Source of the DNA: Volutella citrinella | Taxonomy: Eukaryota > Ascomycota > Sordariomycetes > Hypocreales > Nectriaceae | DNA: 64,000 nucleotides | Direction: 5' to 3' | Assembly (NCBI GenBank): GCA_034401135.1 | Contig: JAWZSP010000005.1 | Coordinates: 4,402,001 to 4,466,000 of the forward strand | In this document: positions 11,562 to 22,977 of the stretch, piece by piece | How the letters are laid out: each line of letters opens with the position of its first letter | Position numbering within the stretch: position 1 is the first letter of the stretch | The notes under the pieces: generated by a model | The model's database searches: none | What the model saw: only the letters and a program-made list of their open reading frames with translations | What the model was told of the DNA's origin: nothing | Position numbers and translations under genes: made by a program

Positions 11562-14500
11562 TCAGATGCGCCCGCTGCGAATTTCCTTGTCCAAGATCTT
11601 GATGCCCCACACATCGTAGAACTGCAGGACGCCCACCGTCTTGAGGCGCAGCCGCTTGCCGTTGTTGAACGCATCCTCCTCCTCGTCGCTGTCCGTATCG
11701 CTGTCCGAGTACCAATCCGACTCGGGAAGCAGCGGGATGCCCAGGTGGTCAGGGCCCATGCCGTGGGTGTTGCCGTCGAGGCCGAGCCCGCTCGTCAGCG
11801 TCGCCTTGGCCTTGCCCTTGCCCTTATTGCGCCGGCTGGGGTTCGCTAGGCTGACGCGCGGCGTGGGAGATGGACGGATGACGCGATCCAAGCGCTCGTC
11901 CTCCATGGCGATCCACTCGAGCTTGAGCTCCGGATGGTGCGACAGGTTGTCGACGATGAAGGCGAGGATCTCGCGCATGACCCAGATGCAAGTGTCGTTA
12001 TTACGGAAACGGAGGATGTTGATGGCCTTGAGGCTCACCAGCCCAGCAAAATACTGCATGAAGGCGTGCTTTCGATATGTTAGCGACGTGGTTCTGTTTG
12101 AGTGTAGTGACGAGAAAAGAATACTTACCACTGCGTGGATGTTCATGCTAATGGCCAACTCCTCGAGCTTGATGCCGTGCGAACATATGAGAATCATAGT
12201 CTTCTGGTTCGCATCCCAGTTTGGCGCGTTGCCCTCGTCCTTGATCATCAGTCTGCGCAGAGTCGGCATATGCTTTTTGAGCACAAGCCGTCGGATCTGG
12301 TCAATCGTTGTCGTCGCCGTAGGTGTGAAGCTCTCTGGCTTGTGCTTGAGGTTGCGCTCTAGTAGGAAGAGCTCGTGCAGTTCGTCTAGCTGCGCCATAC
12401 AGTTGAGGAAGGCAGTAGAGACGTCGTCGGTGTAGACGCTCCGCAGGGCCAGAGGGCGTGACTGGTTCTCCTTTGACAATAGGGTCCAGATAGGCGCCTG
12501 GTTGCCGACGCTGAGGAGCGTCAGATTCTTGATGCAGCTGAGATCCATAGCTCTTGACAGAACAGAGGCCTTAACAGGTATCATGTAGATGCTAACCGTC
12601 TCCAACGACAGTCCTCGAGTCTCCCTAATGTAATCGTTCATCTTACGCTTGGTTGCATGGCGAGAATCCTTGCGACTTTCGTGCTGTCCCTGTGGATCAC
12701 CAGACTCGGTCATCAGCGTCTCGGGTTGTTTCCCAGTCTCCATGGAACGCGAGGTGCGTGATTGGGGCTGCTCTGAAACGTCGTCCGACTCCCTAACCTG
12801 GTCTTCTACATCCTCGTCGACGTCGTCAGACACATCCAAGTGCTCAATGTCGATATCATCCGGCGACATGTCCCTCAGTCCATTGCCTCTGGTGGCTGAA
12901 GAGCTCGCCGTAGCAGCTGCAGTCGCCTGGACGGAATCGCTAGACGAGCCAGACGCCTCCTCCCTCGTCGTATCTCGCTGTCTGTCGGCCGAGGAGCTGC
13001 CACTACCGCTGCCGCTGGCCACAGCATCGTCATCGGGGCCCTTAGCTGGCAGGCCCGTGGCCTCGGTGTATTTTCTGGCAGCGCTCTCAATCATGTCCAG
13101 GATCTCCTGCTGTGAGGCTGAGAAGCGCCGTTTGCCATGGACGCGGGACATGAGTTTGGACGAAATGCCCCGTATGCTCTCGATGAAATCCGTGTGCGGA
13201 TCGCCAGCCGGCTCGGCAACTCGGGTTTTGTTCTTCGTGCCCAGCGAGTCGCGCGGGCGCTGGAAATCCGCCTTCTTGACGAGGGACGACTCGACTTCGA
13301 AGACGCGACCGAGGGCGGCCTCCTGGGCCTTGCGTTCCTCCTGCGAGCGGAATGATCTGGCGGCGCCGGAGTCGTATGTGGTGTCTTCGGAGTCGGGGAC
13401 CGCCTGAAACTCATCTTCGATATCGGAATACTCGGCATCAGAGTCGGAAAGAGGGCGTCTGGCCTGTGCGGCCAAGTCGTCGGAGAAGGACAGGTACAGC
13501 TCGTTCAAGGTGGCGGAAGAATTGCGCACGCAAGTCTTGAGCTCGGGGATGATGTCGAGGGAGTCGATGTCGAGGACGGAGAGGCTCTTGAGGTCCTTGA
13601 AGCCGGACAGGGTCGGGGGGTCTGCCGTGGCTGAGGCGCGCTTGCTGTTCCTCCTCCTCGGGGTCGGCTTCAGAGAGGCTATATGCGGCGGGGAGCCATT
13701 GATGGGCGGCGGCGGCGGTGGCGGAGGAATGGACGCAGGGTTCATGGGCATGAAGGCGGACGGCGGCGCGGGCCCATCGGACCAGTGGTTCGGTGCGGCC
13801 ACGTAGTCTGCGACAAAGTTGACCTGGTGGGAGAGCGGCAAGGGCGGAGGGTGGGTGAAATAGGAATCGCCCGACTGCATGCGGATGTGAAACTTGGTCA
13901 GGGTATTGATCTTGTGCAGCTCACGGTAGACCTGGCGGCTGAGTTCGACTCGGATGTTCCACCTAGGGGAGGGAGCGTCGGGTCAGTCTGGAGAGGGTCT
14001 GGGGAGGGCTTGGGCTTGCAGAGGGAGAGATTGGACCGACTTGAAACTTTCCAGCGACTTGGCCTTCTTGAGAGTCAGGTGGAGCAGAGTGTTGAGAAAC
14101 TTGCCGCAGCTGGTGCTGTAGATGTAGGGCTCGTATGCGCGCTCGCCCTTTGTGCCGGTGCTCACGGTGTCCATGCAGATGTCCCTCAGGTGCTTGGCGT
14201 AGTTGTACTCGCTGGTGGTGAAGGTGTCGAGGCCGCCAGCGAGGCCGTCGATGGGCGAGTCGAAGGTGATGTCATCGTCATCGGGGAAGATGATGGTGAA
14301 GGTGCGGTAGAGCTGGGAGGAGGCGAGTTCGTGGAAGTGTTTGGAGACGAGTGCGACGCAGATGAGGTCCGACTGGGAGCACTGGCGGCGCAAGCAAGGG
14401 TCAGCGGGATGTGTCGCATGGCAGCAGGCATGAGGACGATGTTGGATATCACCATGTCATGGATGGCGCAAGATACGGGGAAGCGGGGAGAGGAGGGAGG

Positions 14501-14627
14501 GGGAGGGGCGATTGTCGCATACGTGAGACAGGATGTCCCTCTGGGTCTCAGGCGGCAGGTCGAGAAACGTCAGGCGAGCCTTGGGAGCACCGAGCGCGGC
14601 CTCGTCGGCGGCAGCCTCCCCAGCCAT
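11562..14627 (-). CDS. large F-box domain protein
   Basis: Probable substrate adaptor of an SCF ubiquitin ligase, 928 aa. Exons are 14627-14523, 14381-14041, 13962-12129 and 12068-11562; introns are 141, 78 and 60 nt and all phases agree. Residues 19-60 match an F-box (LTFLDLPPETQRDILSH, then DLICVALVSKHFHELASSQLY) and are split by intron 1. A leucine-rich, helical middle is followed by a Ser/Asp-rich low-complexity region, then a second structured half (around LLSVGNQAPIWTLLSKENQS and LVLKKHMPTLRRLMIKDEGN) that could hold degenerate leucine-rich repeats. The C-terminus is RLKTVGVLQFYDVWGIKIL. The 60-nt intron (12128-12069) is open in frame. The substrate is unknown. Confidence 0.78.
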
Positions 14628-17459
14628 GGCCTTGAGAGAGACGACAAGGGGGAGACGGGGTCGGTTTGGCGGGGTGAGGCGACGGCAGACGGGGCGGGCG
14701 ACGAGCAGAAGAATGGCTATAGATGAAGAGTGGATGTGAGCGACGATGCAAGCGACAGGAAGTGGAGGGATGCGACCGGCTGGCGGCGCTGGCGGTAGTG
14801 GATGAGGGCACTGGTGGGTCGTGGTGGGTGGCGGTGGTCACTGGCCACTGGCTGGTGGGGTGCGGAGAGTGGCCAGGCGGGTGCGAGGCTCGTGCGTGAT
14901 TGCCAGTGATGGAGCGATGGCGGCGGCGTCGGAAGACGGGGCGGGCTGGCCGGATGGGGCAGGCGGGGGTAGGCTGGGGGGGACTGGCTAGGTTGGTAGG
15001 TGATGAAGTGATGATGAAGACGACGGGAATGGGAATAATTGAATGACGGACGGAGAGACCCTCAAGAAGGCAGCCCCATTGCAGAAGTGAGTGTCTTGGG
15101 GAACCGGAGCGACAGTACTGCACATGAATGAGGAGCGCAGCGGGTGAATAAATGCCTGGGCGGCAGCCGGTGTCGGGTCATTGGAGGGTTGGTGGCTGCC
15201 CGGTCTGTCAAGGGTGGTGGCGGGACGCCGTTTGGTTGCTGCTGGTTGCGGCTCCAGGCTGTTCGACAAGACGCAGGACTAGACATGCGGATATGCAGTG
15301 CGCTGCTTCTGCCGACTTCTCCAAACAGGCACGGAACGGGCTGGCTCTTGGCAGCGCTCGCGCATCAATGATTCAGTGGGGGGATCAAACGCCCAGAGCC
15401 CAGAGCCTCGACGCCAATGGAGCGCTGTGAGGCACCCGGATAGGCCCGCAGATGGGCCCACAGCCCCACAGTCCCTGCCTTTGCCTCTCCCACACTCGAT
15501 GAGAAGGCGGGGCCCAGTTCAGGTCAATAGGGCCGGCATTAGTCGAGGCTAGCAAACCACCCGGGCGATGCGGTCTATTTCGGGAGCCCCTCCACGCGAA
15601 CCACCTGCAACTACGACGGCTGGGCCGTGGCCGGTCATGTACGGAGGATCAAAATCCTTTGTTGTTTGTGCCCGTGGCAGTACCAACAGAGTCAATAACC
15701 GTCGACGGCCGCTGGGGAGTCACTGAATCCGCAGCAAACACACCCCGCAGAAGCAACGTCAGCTCCAGGTGGCGGTCGGCCCCGTGGCATGGCTGCCGCC
15801 ACAGTGGAAAAGTCCGTGACACAAACGGAAGAGGAACAAGGATGGACCAATATTCATCCGCTTGGGATCGGAGCGGAGTGAAGCCCGTTTGCACCGGAGA
15901 GCCGGATTGTGCGGGGCTCTGGGGTTGCCTGTGTCGGTGTCCATCCGCAGCCTGCCCAGTTCAACAATCCAGGATCCAGGGCTGTCAGAAGCAAATCCCA
16001 GACCATTAAACGCCACAGCGTGGTACTCAAGGCCACGCTCTTGGGGCAGCACGATTAGGCAATATTACCTGTCACTTTCCCTCAGTCACCGGAACTACTA
16101 GTACCTCAGGCCTGGTTGACAGTGTCCTGCCTATCTGGAACTGACAATCACAGCAACCCGTTTGCATTGTTTCGTGCCCAAGCATAGCACGATGCATGGG
16201 CTTCAAGCGTCCCCTCTATCAATTTCAACTCTTCTTGAACTTGTCTTTGCGAAGCTGATTCCAATAGCTGGGCCTGGTAACAACGTGACCTGGGGACGAG
16301 CGGAGATAGCACCGCCAGTGTCACAATGTGGATGTCTCTTGTTTGGACCAATTCTATCTGGTTCCAGTGACTAATTCATCGTGGACGTTGGCTGGCCGCC
16401 TGCATAAGCTTCTTGGCAATTAGCCAGGCTCTGAACGACCATCGATACAACTCGTTGAGAGCAGAGTGAGTGCCAAATAGCCTACGCCTACCGAAGCCAG
16501 CATCGACCATGGGCACGCTCTGTGACGTAGATGGGTTTCTTCATCAAGCTCCCGGCAGCGACTTGCGTTGCTGAGATGCAGCATGCCTTGTCGATCAAAC
16601 ATGATAACTGATGAACCAACCAGGCTACCTGACCCAGCCAATATACAAATGCACGTCGCCGCGCCATGCATCCGCTTCGTGATTCCGGTTGGCTGCACGG
16701 GTTCAGCTCGGCCGCCCCCGTCACTTGGCCCGCAAACGGGAAATCCAGGGCGTAGAGTGCTCGGACTCCGCGTTGCCCGCTCTTTTCGTTTCTTTGACTC
16801 CAGTCGGAAAGCCTGGGCTTGATGACCCCGGCGATTCTCGGACGAGGGCGAGTTCGGCCCCCTCAATGTCCTTTCTCCGGCTCCGACTCCCCACACTTCC
16901 CGCACACCATGCCAGTGTCGGGGTCTGTACCCGCTGCACCGACGTGACGCAGCGGGTGCAGCCTGCAGGCACGAGGGGATGCCTTCTTTCCCCCCTTGCC
17001 TCGAGTTTGGTGGGATCCGTGCCAGCCCACTAAGAACACCACGCGGCAAAGAATGCTCTCGCTGCGTAGCCCAAGATATAACCTACCACTTCACTCGAAC
17101 TCCTTCTCCAGTCTGCTAAATTGAGACCGAAAGGTCAGAATCAACTTCGCTTCTTAAGGTAAGTGGAGCACCGGCGTATAACATGTTGGTGAGGCTGCCT
17201 TGATTCGACTCACTTCATGTGCGGACTGTCCCGCTAGCCTAAGTTGCGTCTCCAGTCCACACACATTCATAGACCGACCACCTTCCTCCATCTTCGCTCT
17301 CATGCCCCCGAATTTGCGGACCGCTGCTTGTTCAGTCGACACTTACGAATGATCCAGTCTCAACATCAGTATGCACTTGAATTCAATTCTGAGACACGGG
17401 GAAATAAGATTATTCCACATTATGCGATTATCAGAGTTGGCAGACTCAACCCGGTCAGG
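14628..17459. other. gene-poor 2.8 kb region
   Basis: The F-box promoter lies at the left end and is G/T-rich with repeated CTGG/GTGG motifs near 14765-14870. The rest has only short or arginine-rich frames that look like chance open frames, including a 209-codon one on the minus strand at 16420-17049. I see no conserved motif. Confidence 0.5.
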
Positions 17460-18489
17460 TTCTAGATGGAAGGTTCAAGACAATTTTCAAGCTTGGATAC
17501 GGCGCTAGCTCTACTGTTTGGCTGGCGGAGAATCTACAGCTGTACGCGGCCGTGTATCCCAGCTCCTCCGTTTCTCCTTTTCCTTAACTCTTGCATAGTA
17601 CAACGAGCTCAGACATTCCTCGCTACGTCAGTATCAAAATAGCAGCCCTAGATATCGACCAAACCCGGGAGAAGAGGGTTTCTCGAATGATAGCCACTGC
17701 TGATCCATCACATGACGGCTTGGAGTTTATTCGCACACCAGTAGACGGGTTCGACCTCAAGACCCCAAGCGGGACACATGGATGCTTGGTGTTCGTCCCC
17801 ATGCGAGCCACACTTTTCCAATTACAGCGCATCTTGAAACGACAAAGACTAGCCCCGCCCTTGTTCAAGTTCTTTTTATACTGTCTTTTAGAGGCAGTCG
17901 ACTACTTACACACTAAAGTTCAAATCATTCACACTGGTACGTCTGAGATTTGCCTTCGTTAAACCAAAGCTAAAAAGAGGTACACAGATATCAAAGATAA
18001 TAACATTATGGTAACTCTCGAGAGTGATGATGTTCTGCCACTATTTATTCAGTCGCAAATCACCAACAAGCCGCTTCCGTACAGCCAAAACGACCAAGGC
18101 AGATGCACCTTCCTCTCAATCAATGATTTTGGTCCTCACAAAGGACACATGTTGCTACCGCAGCTAGCCGACTTCAACCTTGCATATGCTGGCTTAAAAG
18201 GTAGTTACGGCCATCTATCGCCCATCCAATCACACAGCTTTCGTGCGCCAGAAGTACTTCTGGGTTGTCCGTGGTCGTACAGCGCTGATACTTGGTCGAT
18301 CGGAACGGCGCGCTAGCTAACAGAGTGACGGAGCTGACCGGCGACGAGAAGACCCAGTTCTTGGATCTCGCTTCAGGGATGCTGCAGTGGATGCCGGAGA
18401 GGAGGATGACGGCAAGCCAGCTGCTGCAACACTCGTTTTTTGCACCGATACGCGAGAGGCGAGCTCAGTGCAAGAGCGAGGGGGAATGA
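17460..18489 (+). pseudogene. SRPK-like protein kinase, internally deleted
   Basis: Resembles the fungal serine/arginine protein kinase (SRPK) family. Pieces are: about 17460-17541 (glycine loop, FKTIFKLGYGASSTVWLAEN); 17599-17936 (RYVSIKIAALDID with the VAIK-type lysine, then LLEAVDYLHTKVQIIHT); and 17988-18316 (DIKDNNIM catalytic loop, LADFNLAY where DFG is usual, SHSFRAPEVLLG activation segment, SADTWSIG). Both introns up to this point splice in phase. The frame then meets a stop just after TWSIG. It resumes in another frame near 18320 with the C-lobe end (RVTELTGDEKTQFLDLASGM, MLQWMPERRMTASQLLQHSF). About 70 residues normally between these blocks are absent. I infer a deletion and frameshift. 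A clear start codon was not found. Confidence 0.65.
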
Positions 18490-18679
18490 TCGCAAGGAGT
18501 TGAAGGAGTGGTTTTGTCATTATGTTATACTCTTTCAAGTTCGGTTATGAAAAAGCTTTGTTCTATGTTGTGGCCTGCGCTTGCTATAATCTTGCCGTTT
18601 AATGCTATTACATGCATGTAAGGAAATACTGTGGGCTTTTTGCTTATCCGAACCGAGAGCTCTCTGTTATGCAACCTGA

Positions 18680-19843
18680 TCACTGCACACAGTCTGTCCG
18701 CCCGTTCCAGAACTGCTTCCCCAGGCTAGTGTAGGTGCCGCACGGCAACTTGACCGTCTCGCAGCAAGCAACTATGAAAAAGGTGGTCATGAAGGCGTAG
18801 ATGAGCAGAGTGTAGACCTTGTACCACGGCTGGCCGACGCAAGGAATCACGGTCGACCTCGTGCCGCCCTTGATAAAGTAGAACAGGTAGGTGGCGCAGG
18901 AGACGGTCATCATGAAGAGGTAGAAGCTGCCCTGCAGCATCGTCGTCATGGACCGCTCCCACCTGCGGCTGACGAGGGGCGTAGCACGGAACAGGGCGAC
19001 GACCCAGACGCCGCAGAGGAGGCCGAGGTAAGTCCATCGGAAGACGACGCTGGGGAGGTACGAGGTGTGCCTGAAGCGGTCTGCGGCGACTTCCTCCCGC
19101 ATGTCGGTGAGGGCGCGGATGATGGGCTCGCACTCGTCCCGGTGCTTGGGGAAGTCGTCGTGCGAATTCGAGTGCGGCGGCGGCGGGTGAGCGAGCGAGT
19201 CCGTGACGCGGTGAGCCAGCTCCATCCAGGGTGCGTCCCGCGCAGCGTAGGCGTAGTCCGAGGTCAGCCAGCCAGCGGCGACGAGGCGGAAGAAGCCGAT
19301 GATGGCGAGGGGGAAGAAGGCGTTGTTGACGCCGTCCTGGAGCAAGCCCGTGGTGGCGGTGACGTTGCGGTTACGGCCCAGGCCGCCGGCGAGGACGTAG
19401 ACGGCCTGGCAGCCCTGGATGGTGATGATGACGGTCTTGAGCGTCTCCCACGACAGCAGCTCGGCGCGCGAGTGGTGCGGCATGCTGGTGCAGTACGGCA
19501 GGCTGCGCTTGACCATGGCCTCGGAGCCGTCCCAGCCGCGGCCGGCGGTCCAGAAGACGGCGTTGCTGGCCGCCATGTCCGGGGCCGACCAGTCGCGGGC
19601 GCGGATGCGGCGGTCCGTGATGGCGACGTAGCGCCATAGGATGGACGTGGGATTGTAGAGACAGAGCGAGTCGTGCCACCGCGGCTCGTCGCGGGTGAGG
19701 AGCGACGGATGGGGGGCGCCACCGGCGACGTGGGCGATCAGAGGGGCCAAGGAGAGGGTGAAGAGGGAGACCCATTCCGAGAAGGGCGTGCCCTGGCTCT
19801 GGAGGGCGAAGGGGTAGACGGTGACGGACTGGATCTGTCCCAT
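18680..19843 (-). CDS. multi-pass membrane protein of unknown function
   Basis: Single-exon, 387 aa. About six hydrophobic helices can be seen: near residues 25-40, 135-155 (TVIITIQGCQAVYVLAGGL), 175-195 (AFFPLAIIGFFRLVAAGWL), 270-290 (WTYLGLLCGVWVVALF), 300-325 (FYLFMMTVSCATYLFYFI) and 340-360 (LLIYAFMTTFFIVACC). A hydrophilic His/Pro-rich loop lies between helices three and four. There is no obvious signal peptide or catalytic motif. This looks like one of the many fungal integral membrane proteins without assigned function. It lies downstream of, and convergent with, the broken kinase. Confidence 0.7.
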   Translation of the reverse strand: MGQIQSVTVYPFALQSQGTPFSEWVSLFTLSLAPLIAHVAGGAPHPSLLTRDEPRWHDSLCLYNPTSILWRYVAITDRRIRARDWSAPDMAASNAVFWTAGRGWDGSEAMVKRSLPYCTSMPHHSRAELLSWETLKTVIITIQGCQAVYVLAGGLGRNRNVTATTGLLQDGVNNAFFPLAIIGFFRLVAAGWLTSDYAYAARDAPWMELAHRVTDSLAHPPPPHSNSHDDFPKHRDECEPIIRALTDMREEVAADRFRHTSYLPSVVFRWTYLGLLCGVWVVALFRATPLVSRRWERSMTTMLQGSFYLFMMTVSCATYLFYFIKGGTRSTVIPCVGQPWYKVYTLLIYAFMTTFFIVACCETVKLPCGTYTSLGKQFWNGRTDCVQ

Positions 19844-20620
19844 GGTGAAGCTGTGGTTAGCCGTAGGGCTTAGCGGCGAGGAGTGCCATTCAATTGCTTG
19901 GGAGTCGGGATGGGGACGACGAGGAGAAGCGGTGACAGTGACATCTTATACGGCCAGATGGTCCCCGAAGATTGATGCCAAAATTGGTCCCCGATCCCCA
20001 TGGCCTGTTGTCATTTCGCAGAGGGAACCAGGATGCGGGCTGATCTCTCGCCAAGGGCCAATCCAGTGCCACTGCACCCGGCAGTGAATCCATGCTCCAG
20101 GCAGGTTTTTTCGACTTGTCGTAGGGCAGGACGCCGCGATATATCTTGCGACAGGATCAGAGGGGCAGGGGTGCCCTGAAACAGCGGCACTCGAATTCCC
20201 CTGTCAGCTCGGACTGAGGACGAGCGAGTCCGAGCGAGCCAATGGGGAGCCGGAGCTGTGGCAAAACCCCACAATTTGTTGGGGGCGGATGGAGGATTTG
20301 GCTGACGGCAGACAGTGACAGACAAGGTGAACAGGTCGCTTAATACCAGCTCATGCCTAATTGTTTTCAGGTCAATTATAGGGCTGTGCGCAGTTTTGGA
20401 CTACGTTATGCATAAAGACTCCAGGTCGGGCACCCAAGCGCTGACCTGAACTCGACATGAATAACGACTCGATAACCCTAACCCTGGCACAACACTGTCG
20501 ATGATGATATATCACTTGACTCAATCTTGGCAGAATTGCTTCATAGATATTGCTCAATGACCGTCCCAAGCATGTGAAGCAACACACCATCACACACGTC
20601 ATCCATCTACACCACGTCCA
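19844..20620. other. intergenic region
   Basis: Promoter of the membrane protein gene at the left and the 3' region of the DUF1993 gene at the right. Two telomere-like CCCTAA units occur at 20473-20485, too few to be meaningful. Nothing else recognised. Confidence 0.45.
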
Positions 20621-21139
20621 CTACTGCTTCAAAATGTGCTGGTTGACATACGACGAGATAAAGTCCCTCTTGCCCAGCGGCACCCCCTCCTTTCTCAGGA
20701 TCGCATACGCCATGGCCACATGAAAGTCGATGTTCGGCACCGCCGCACCCATGGCAAACTCCTTACCCGCCAGGTCCATCGTCCCCGCAGATGGCAAGTC
20801 AGTCGGCGCCACGTTCTCGCCGTGCCAGTTGACCTTTTCCTTGTCGGCCTGCGCCAGCCCCTCGAGGGCGGCGGCGATGCGAGCGTGCATGTCGGCAAAC
20901 GAAGTGACGTCGTCCTCCATCTCGACGCCCTCCCTGCCCGAGAGCCTGGCCACCAGCTTCTCCGAGAACCTCGTCGCGGCGTGCACCTGGAACGTCAGCG
21001 GCTTCATGTCCTCGCACAGCCGCGCCTGGGGCAGAGTGTCGGCATTGGGCTGCTTTTCCGCCTCGACGAGGATGTGGTCGAGTGTCTGGAGTGCGTTTTT
21101 TGTGGCCACGATGGTTGCGTCGTAGAGAGTGAATGCCAT
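20621..21139 (-). CDS. DUF1993 family protein
   Basis: Single-exon, 172 aa, the usual size for DUF1993, a DinB/YfiT-like four-helix-bundle family found in fungi and bacteria whose biochemical role is not established. Seen in the sequence: an N-terminal helix of the type LYDATIVATKNALQTLDHIL; the conserved LCEDMKPLTFQVHAATRFSE block; and a C-terminal helix with NIDFHVAMAYAILRKEGVPL followed by KRDFISSYV. No signal peptide or membrane segment. Confidence 0.82.
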   Translation of the reverse strand: MAFTLYDATIVATKNALQTLDHILVEAEKQPNADTLPQARLCEDMKPLTFQVHAATRFSEKLVARLSGREGVEMEDDVTSFADMHARIAAALEGLAQADKEKVNWHGENVAPTDLPSAGTMDLAGKEFAMGAAVPNIDFHVAMAYAILRKEGVPLGKRDFISSYVNQHILKQ

Positions 21140-21765
21140 GATGAATAGACAGTTTCAATTGCAGGAAATGGGTAGATTGGAGATTGAAAGATGTAGGACT
21201 GCGCACTTTTATGTCAATGAATGGACACGAGTCCCCCCAATACGGCTGTGCTGATGCCGAAATGGCCGATTACTGTCCCTAAGCAGGATAGTGCGTGCAT
21301 ATCAAACGTCGTCTTCTCTGTAATTGGCCTAGTTGCTGTCGTCACGGCCAATAGGAGTTGTCGTATTGCGACCGCAATGGTGAGTGATCATGTTATAGGG
21401 TATGATTTGCCATAAAGATGGATATGGTTGTGTAAGCGTAGTCTAACGCACAGTTTTATCTTGTGCTCAGTAATACCCTTAGTCTGTAGTTTGGTCATTG
21501 GACGACCAGTTTAGTTGTTTGTTAGACGGCTAAGATAAAAGGTCTGAAGAGGAGAAAATGACAAACTGAAACGCTGAAACTATCAAAGTATAACAATAAA
21601 CCCAATAATTCCCTGGCATAGTTTCTGCTTTGAAAGACTGTGGCTCAGCCTAGAACGCCGCCCTCGCTAACCTGATCTGATAACGAAAGAAGCCATGGCC
21701 ATCCACTGGATCCATCTGACTTCCGGATTGGAACCCCAACCCGAGAGACAAAATAAGAAGCACCC
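21140..21765. other. AT-rich intergenic region
   Basis: Tandem genes on both sides share the minus strand, so this holds the DUF1993 promoter and the methyltransferase 3' region. It is AT-richer than average (21400-21620). No gene or repeat recognised. Confidence 0.45.
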
Positions 21766-22977
21766 TCATTCCATCGGAGCTTCAGGCTTCTGCCCGTAAA
21801 CAGTAATGCTAAGTAGAATCATCAGCTCAAGACATGGCGGAAACAATCCAAAGACAACTAACACGGGCCAGTATGCATGGATCTTGGTGCTCTTCATGCT
21901 CTTGCGGACCTCGGCGAGCAGAACGTGCACCTCGTCACTCGTCCACCCCAAAACCCTGGTAAAGAGGGCGAGGGTCAAGCCCTCGAGACCGGGCTCGAAG
22001 TTTGCAAGTGTCCACATGCCTAAGATGCCGCGTTAGTGCCAATCTCGACAACGACCTCACCGTCATTGAAAATGCGTGATTGTTGGACGTGACACTAGAC
22101 CAAGGGAAGGGAAGGGAAGCTTACCCAGCTCCTTCATTGCCGCGTCTTTGGGCCAGCTGTTGATGGGCCACTTGTGCACAACCTTGGTGACGTTGACAAA
22201 GCCCGCGTCCGTGGCCCATTGCTCGTAGTTCTTGGGGCTGTCGTAGGGCCGACCTATTTTCGTCGTGCCCTCGGTGAAGAGGTCAACCCAGCGATGCATA
22301 GGGTCATCATCGGCATATGTGCCATCGTCGCATGTAGGAGGCGCTGTGTCAGTGATTTCAAACCAGCCGCCCGGGTGGAGGTTCTCCAGAGACTGCTCGA
22401 ACAAGCGCGGGAAGTTGACACTGGATGTCATGTGGCGGCAGTGGATAAAGTCGAATTTGCTATGAAAAGTCCAGGGCTCCTCAATGTCGTCGACTTGAAA
22501 GGCGACGTTTGGCGGTGTCATGTTGCTCTGGATGGGGCTTAGGTCAATGCCAATCACATTGGCCTCGGCATGTTCGTCGGCAAAGTCAATCGCCCAGAGG
22601 CCGGTGCCCGTGCCGATATCGAGAACATTATGCAACGAGTGGCCGTTTGTACCGGCGGGAGACAGGAAGAGCTTGTCCTTGAATGTCAATAGCGTCAGGT
22701 GATGCTGGATGTCTAGCCGCTCTTGCTCGGGTTTGTCATTGGGCCATGCGTATTTTCCATCTTTGTACGCGTGATATGTGCGGCCGTTTTCTTGGCGATA
22801 TTTCAGAATGCTACTGGAAATGGAGGTTGTCGAACTATCGGCGCCGGCACTAAATGCGGAGTCGGCGTCATCTCGGACGGCACGGGTATCGTCGGCCTCG
22901 ATGAAGCCAACGTCAGTGGCAGACCGACCGACCGGGGCAGCCGCGGTATTTGCACGCGGGCATGGGCTATCAGCCAT
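21766..22977 (-). CDS. LaeA-like SAM-dependent methyltransferase
   Basis: Class I methyltransferase of the large fungal LaeA/UMTA-like group; substrate unknown. Exons are 22977-22125, 22019-21863 and 21808-21766, giving 350 aa. Motif I is VLDIGTGTGLWAIDFADEH, followed by NVIGIDLSPIQ (acidic residue binding the SAM ribose), FDFIHCRHM and HPGGWFEITD. The family's usual C-terminal end, IHAYWPx-x-VYGQKP, is restored only if the 54-nt GTTAGT...CTTAG intron at 21862-21809 is removed. Reading through it creates a false hydrophobic helix. I chose ATG 22977 (MADSPCPRAN); an upstream in-frame ATG at 23022 is less likely. The variable Ala/Ser-rich N-terminus is typical of the group. Confidence 0.85.

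Noticed and set aside
13683..14726. 347-codon plus-strand frame opposite the F-box gene
   Set aside because: Composition is Gly/Arg/Val-rich and it overlaps a four-exon gene with a clear F-box; typical antisense shadow in GC-rich coding DNA.
16420..17049. 209-codon minus-strand frame in the 2.8 kb gap
   Set aside because: Arg/Gly/Ser-rich without hydrophobic core, splice support or family motif; likely chance.
17746..17760. tRNA B-box-like GGTTCGA sequence
   Set aside because: It lies in kinase-coding sequence and no cloverleaf arms or A-box were found around it.
20473..20485. Telomere-like (CCCTAA) repeat
   Set aside because: Only about two units, no longer array nearby; expected by chance or a trivial relic.
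21809..21862. Apparent C-terminal transmembrane helix in the methyltransferase
   Set aside because: It is an unspliced 54-nt intron; removing it restores the family ending VYGQKP.
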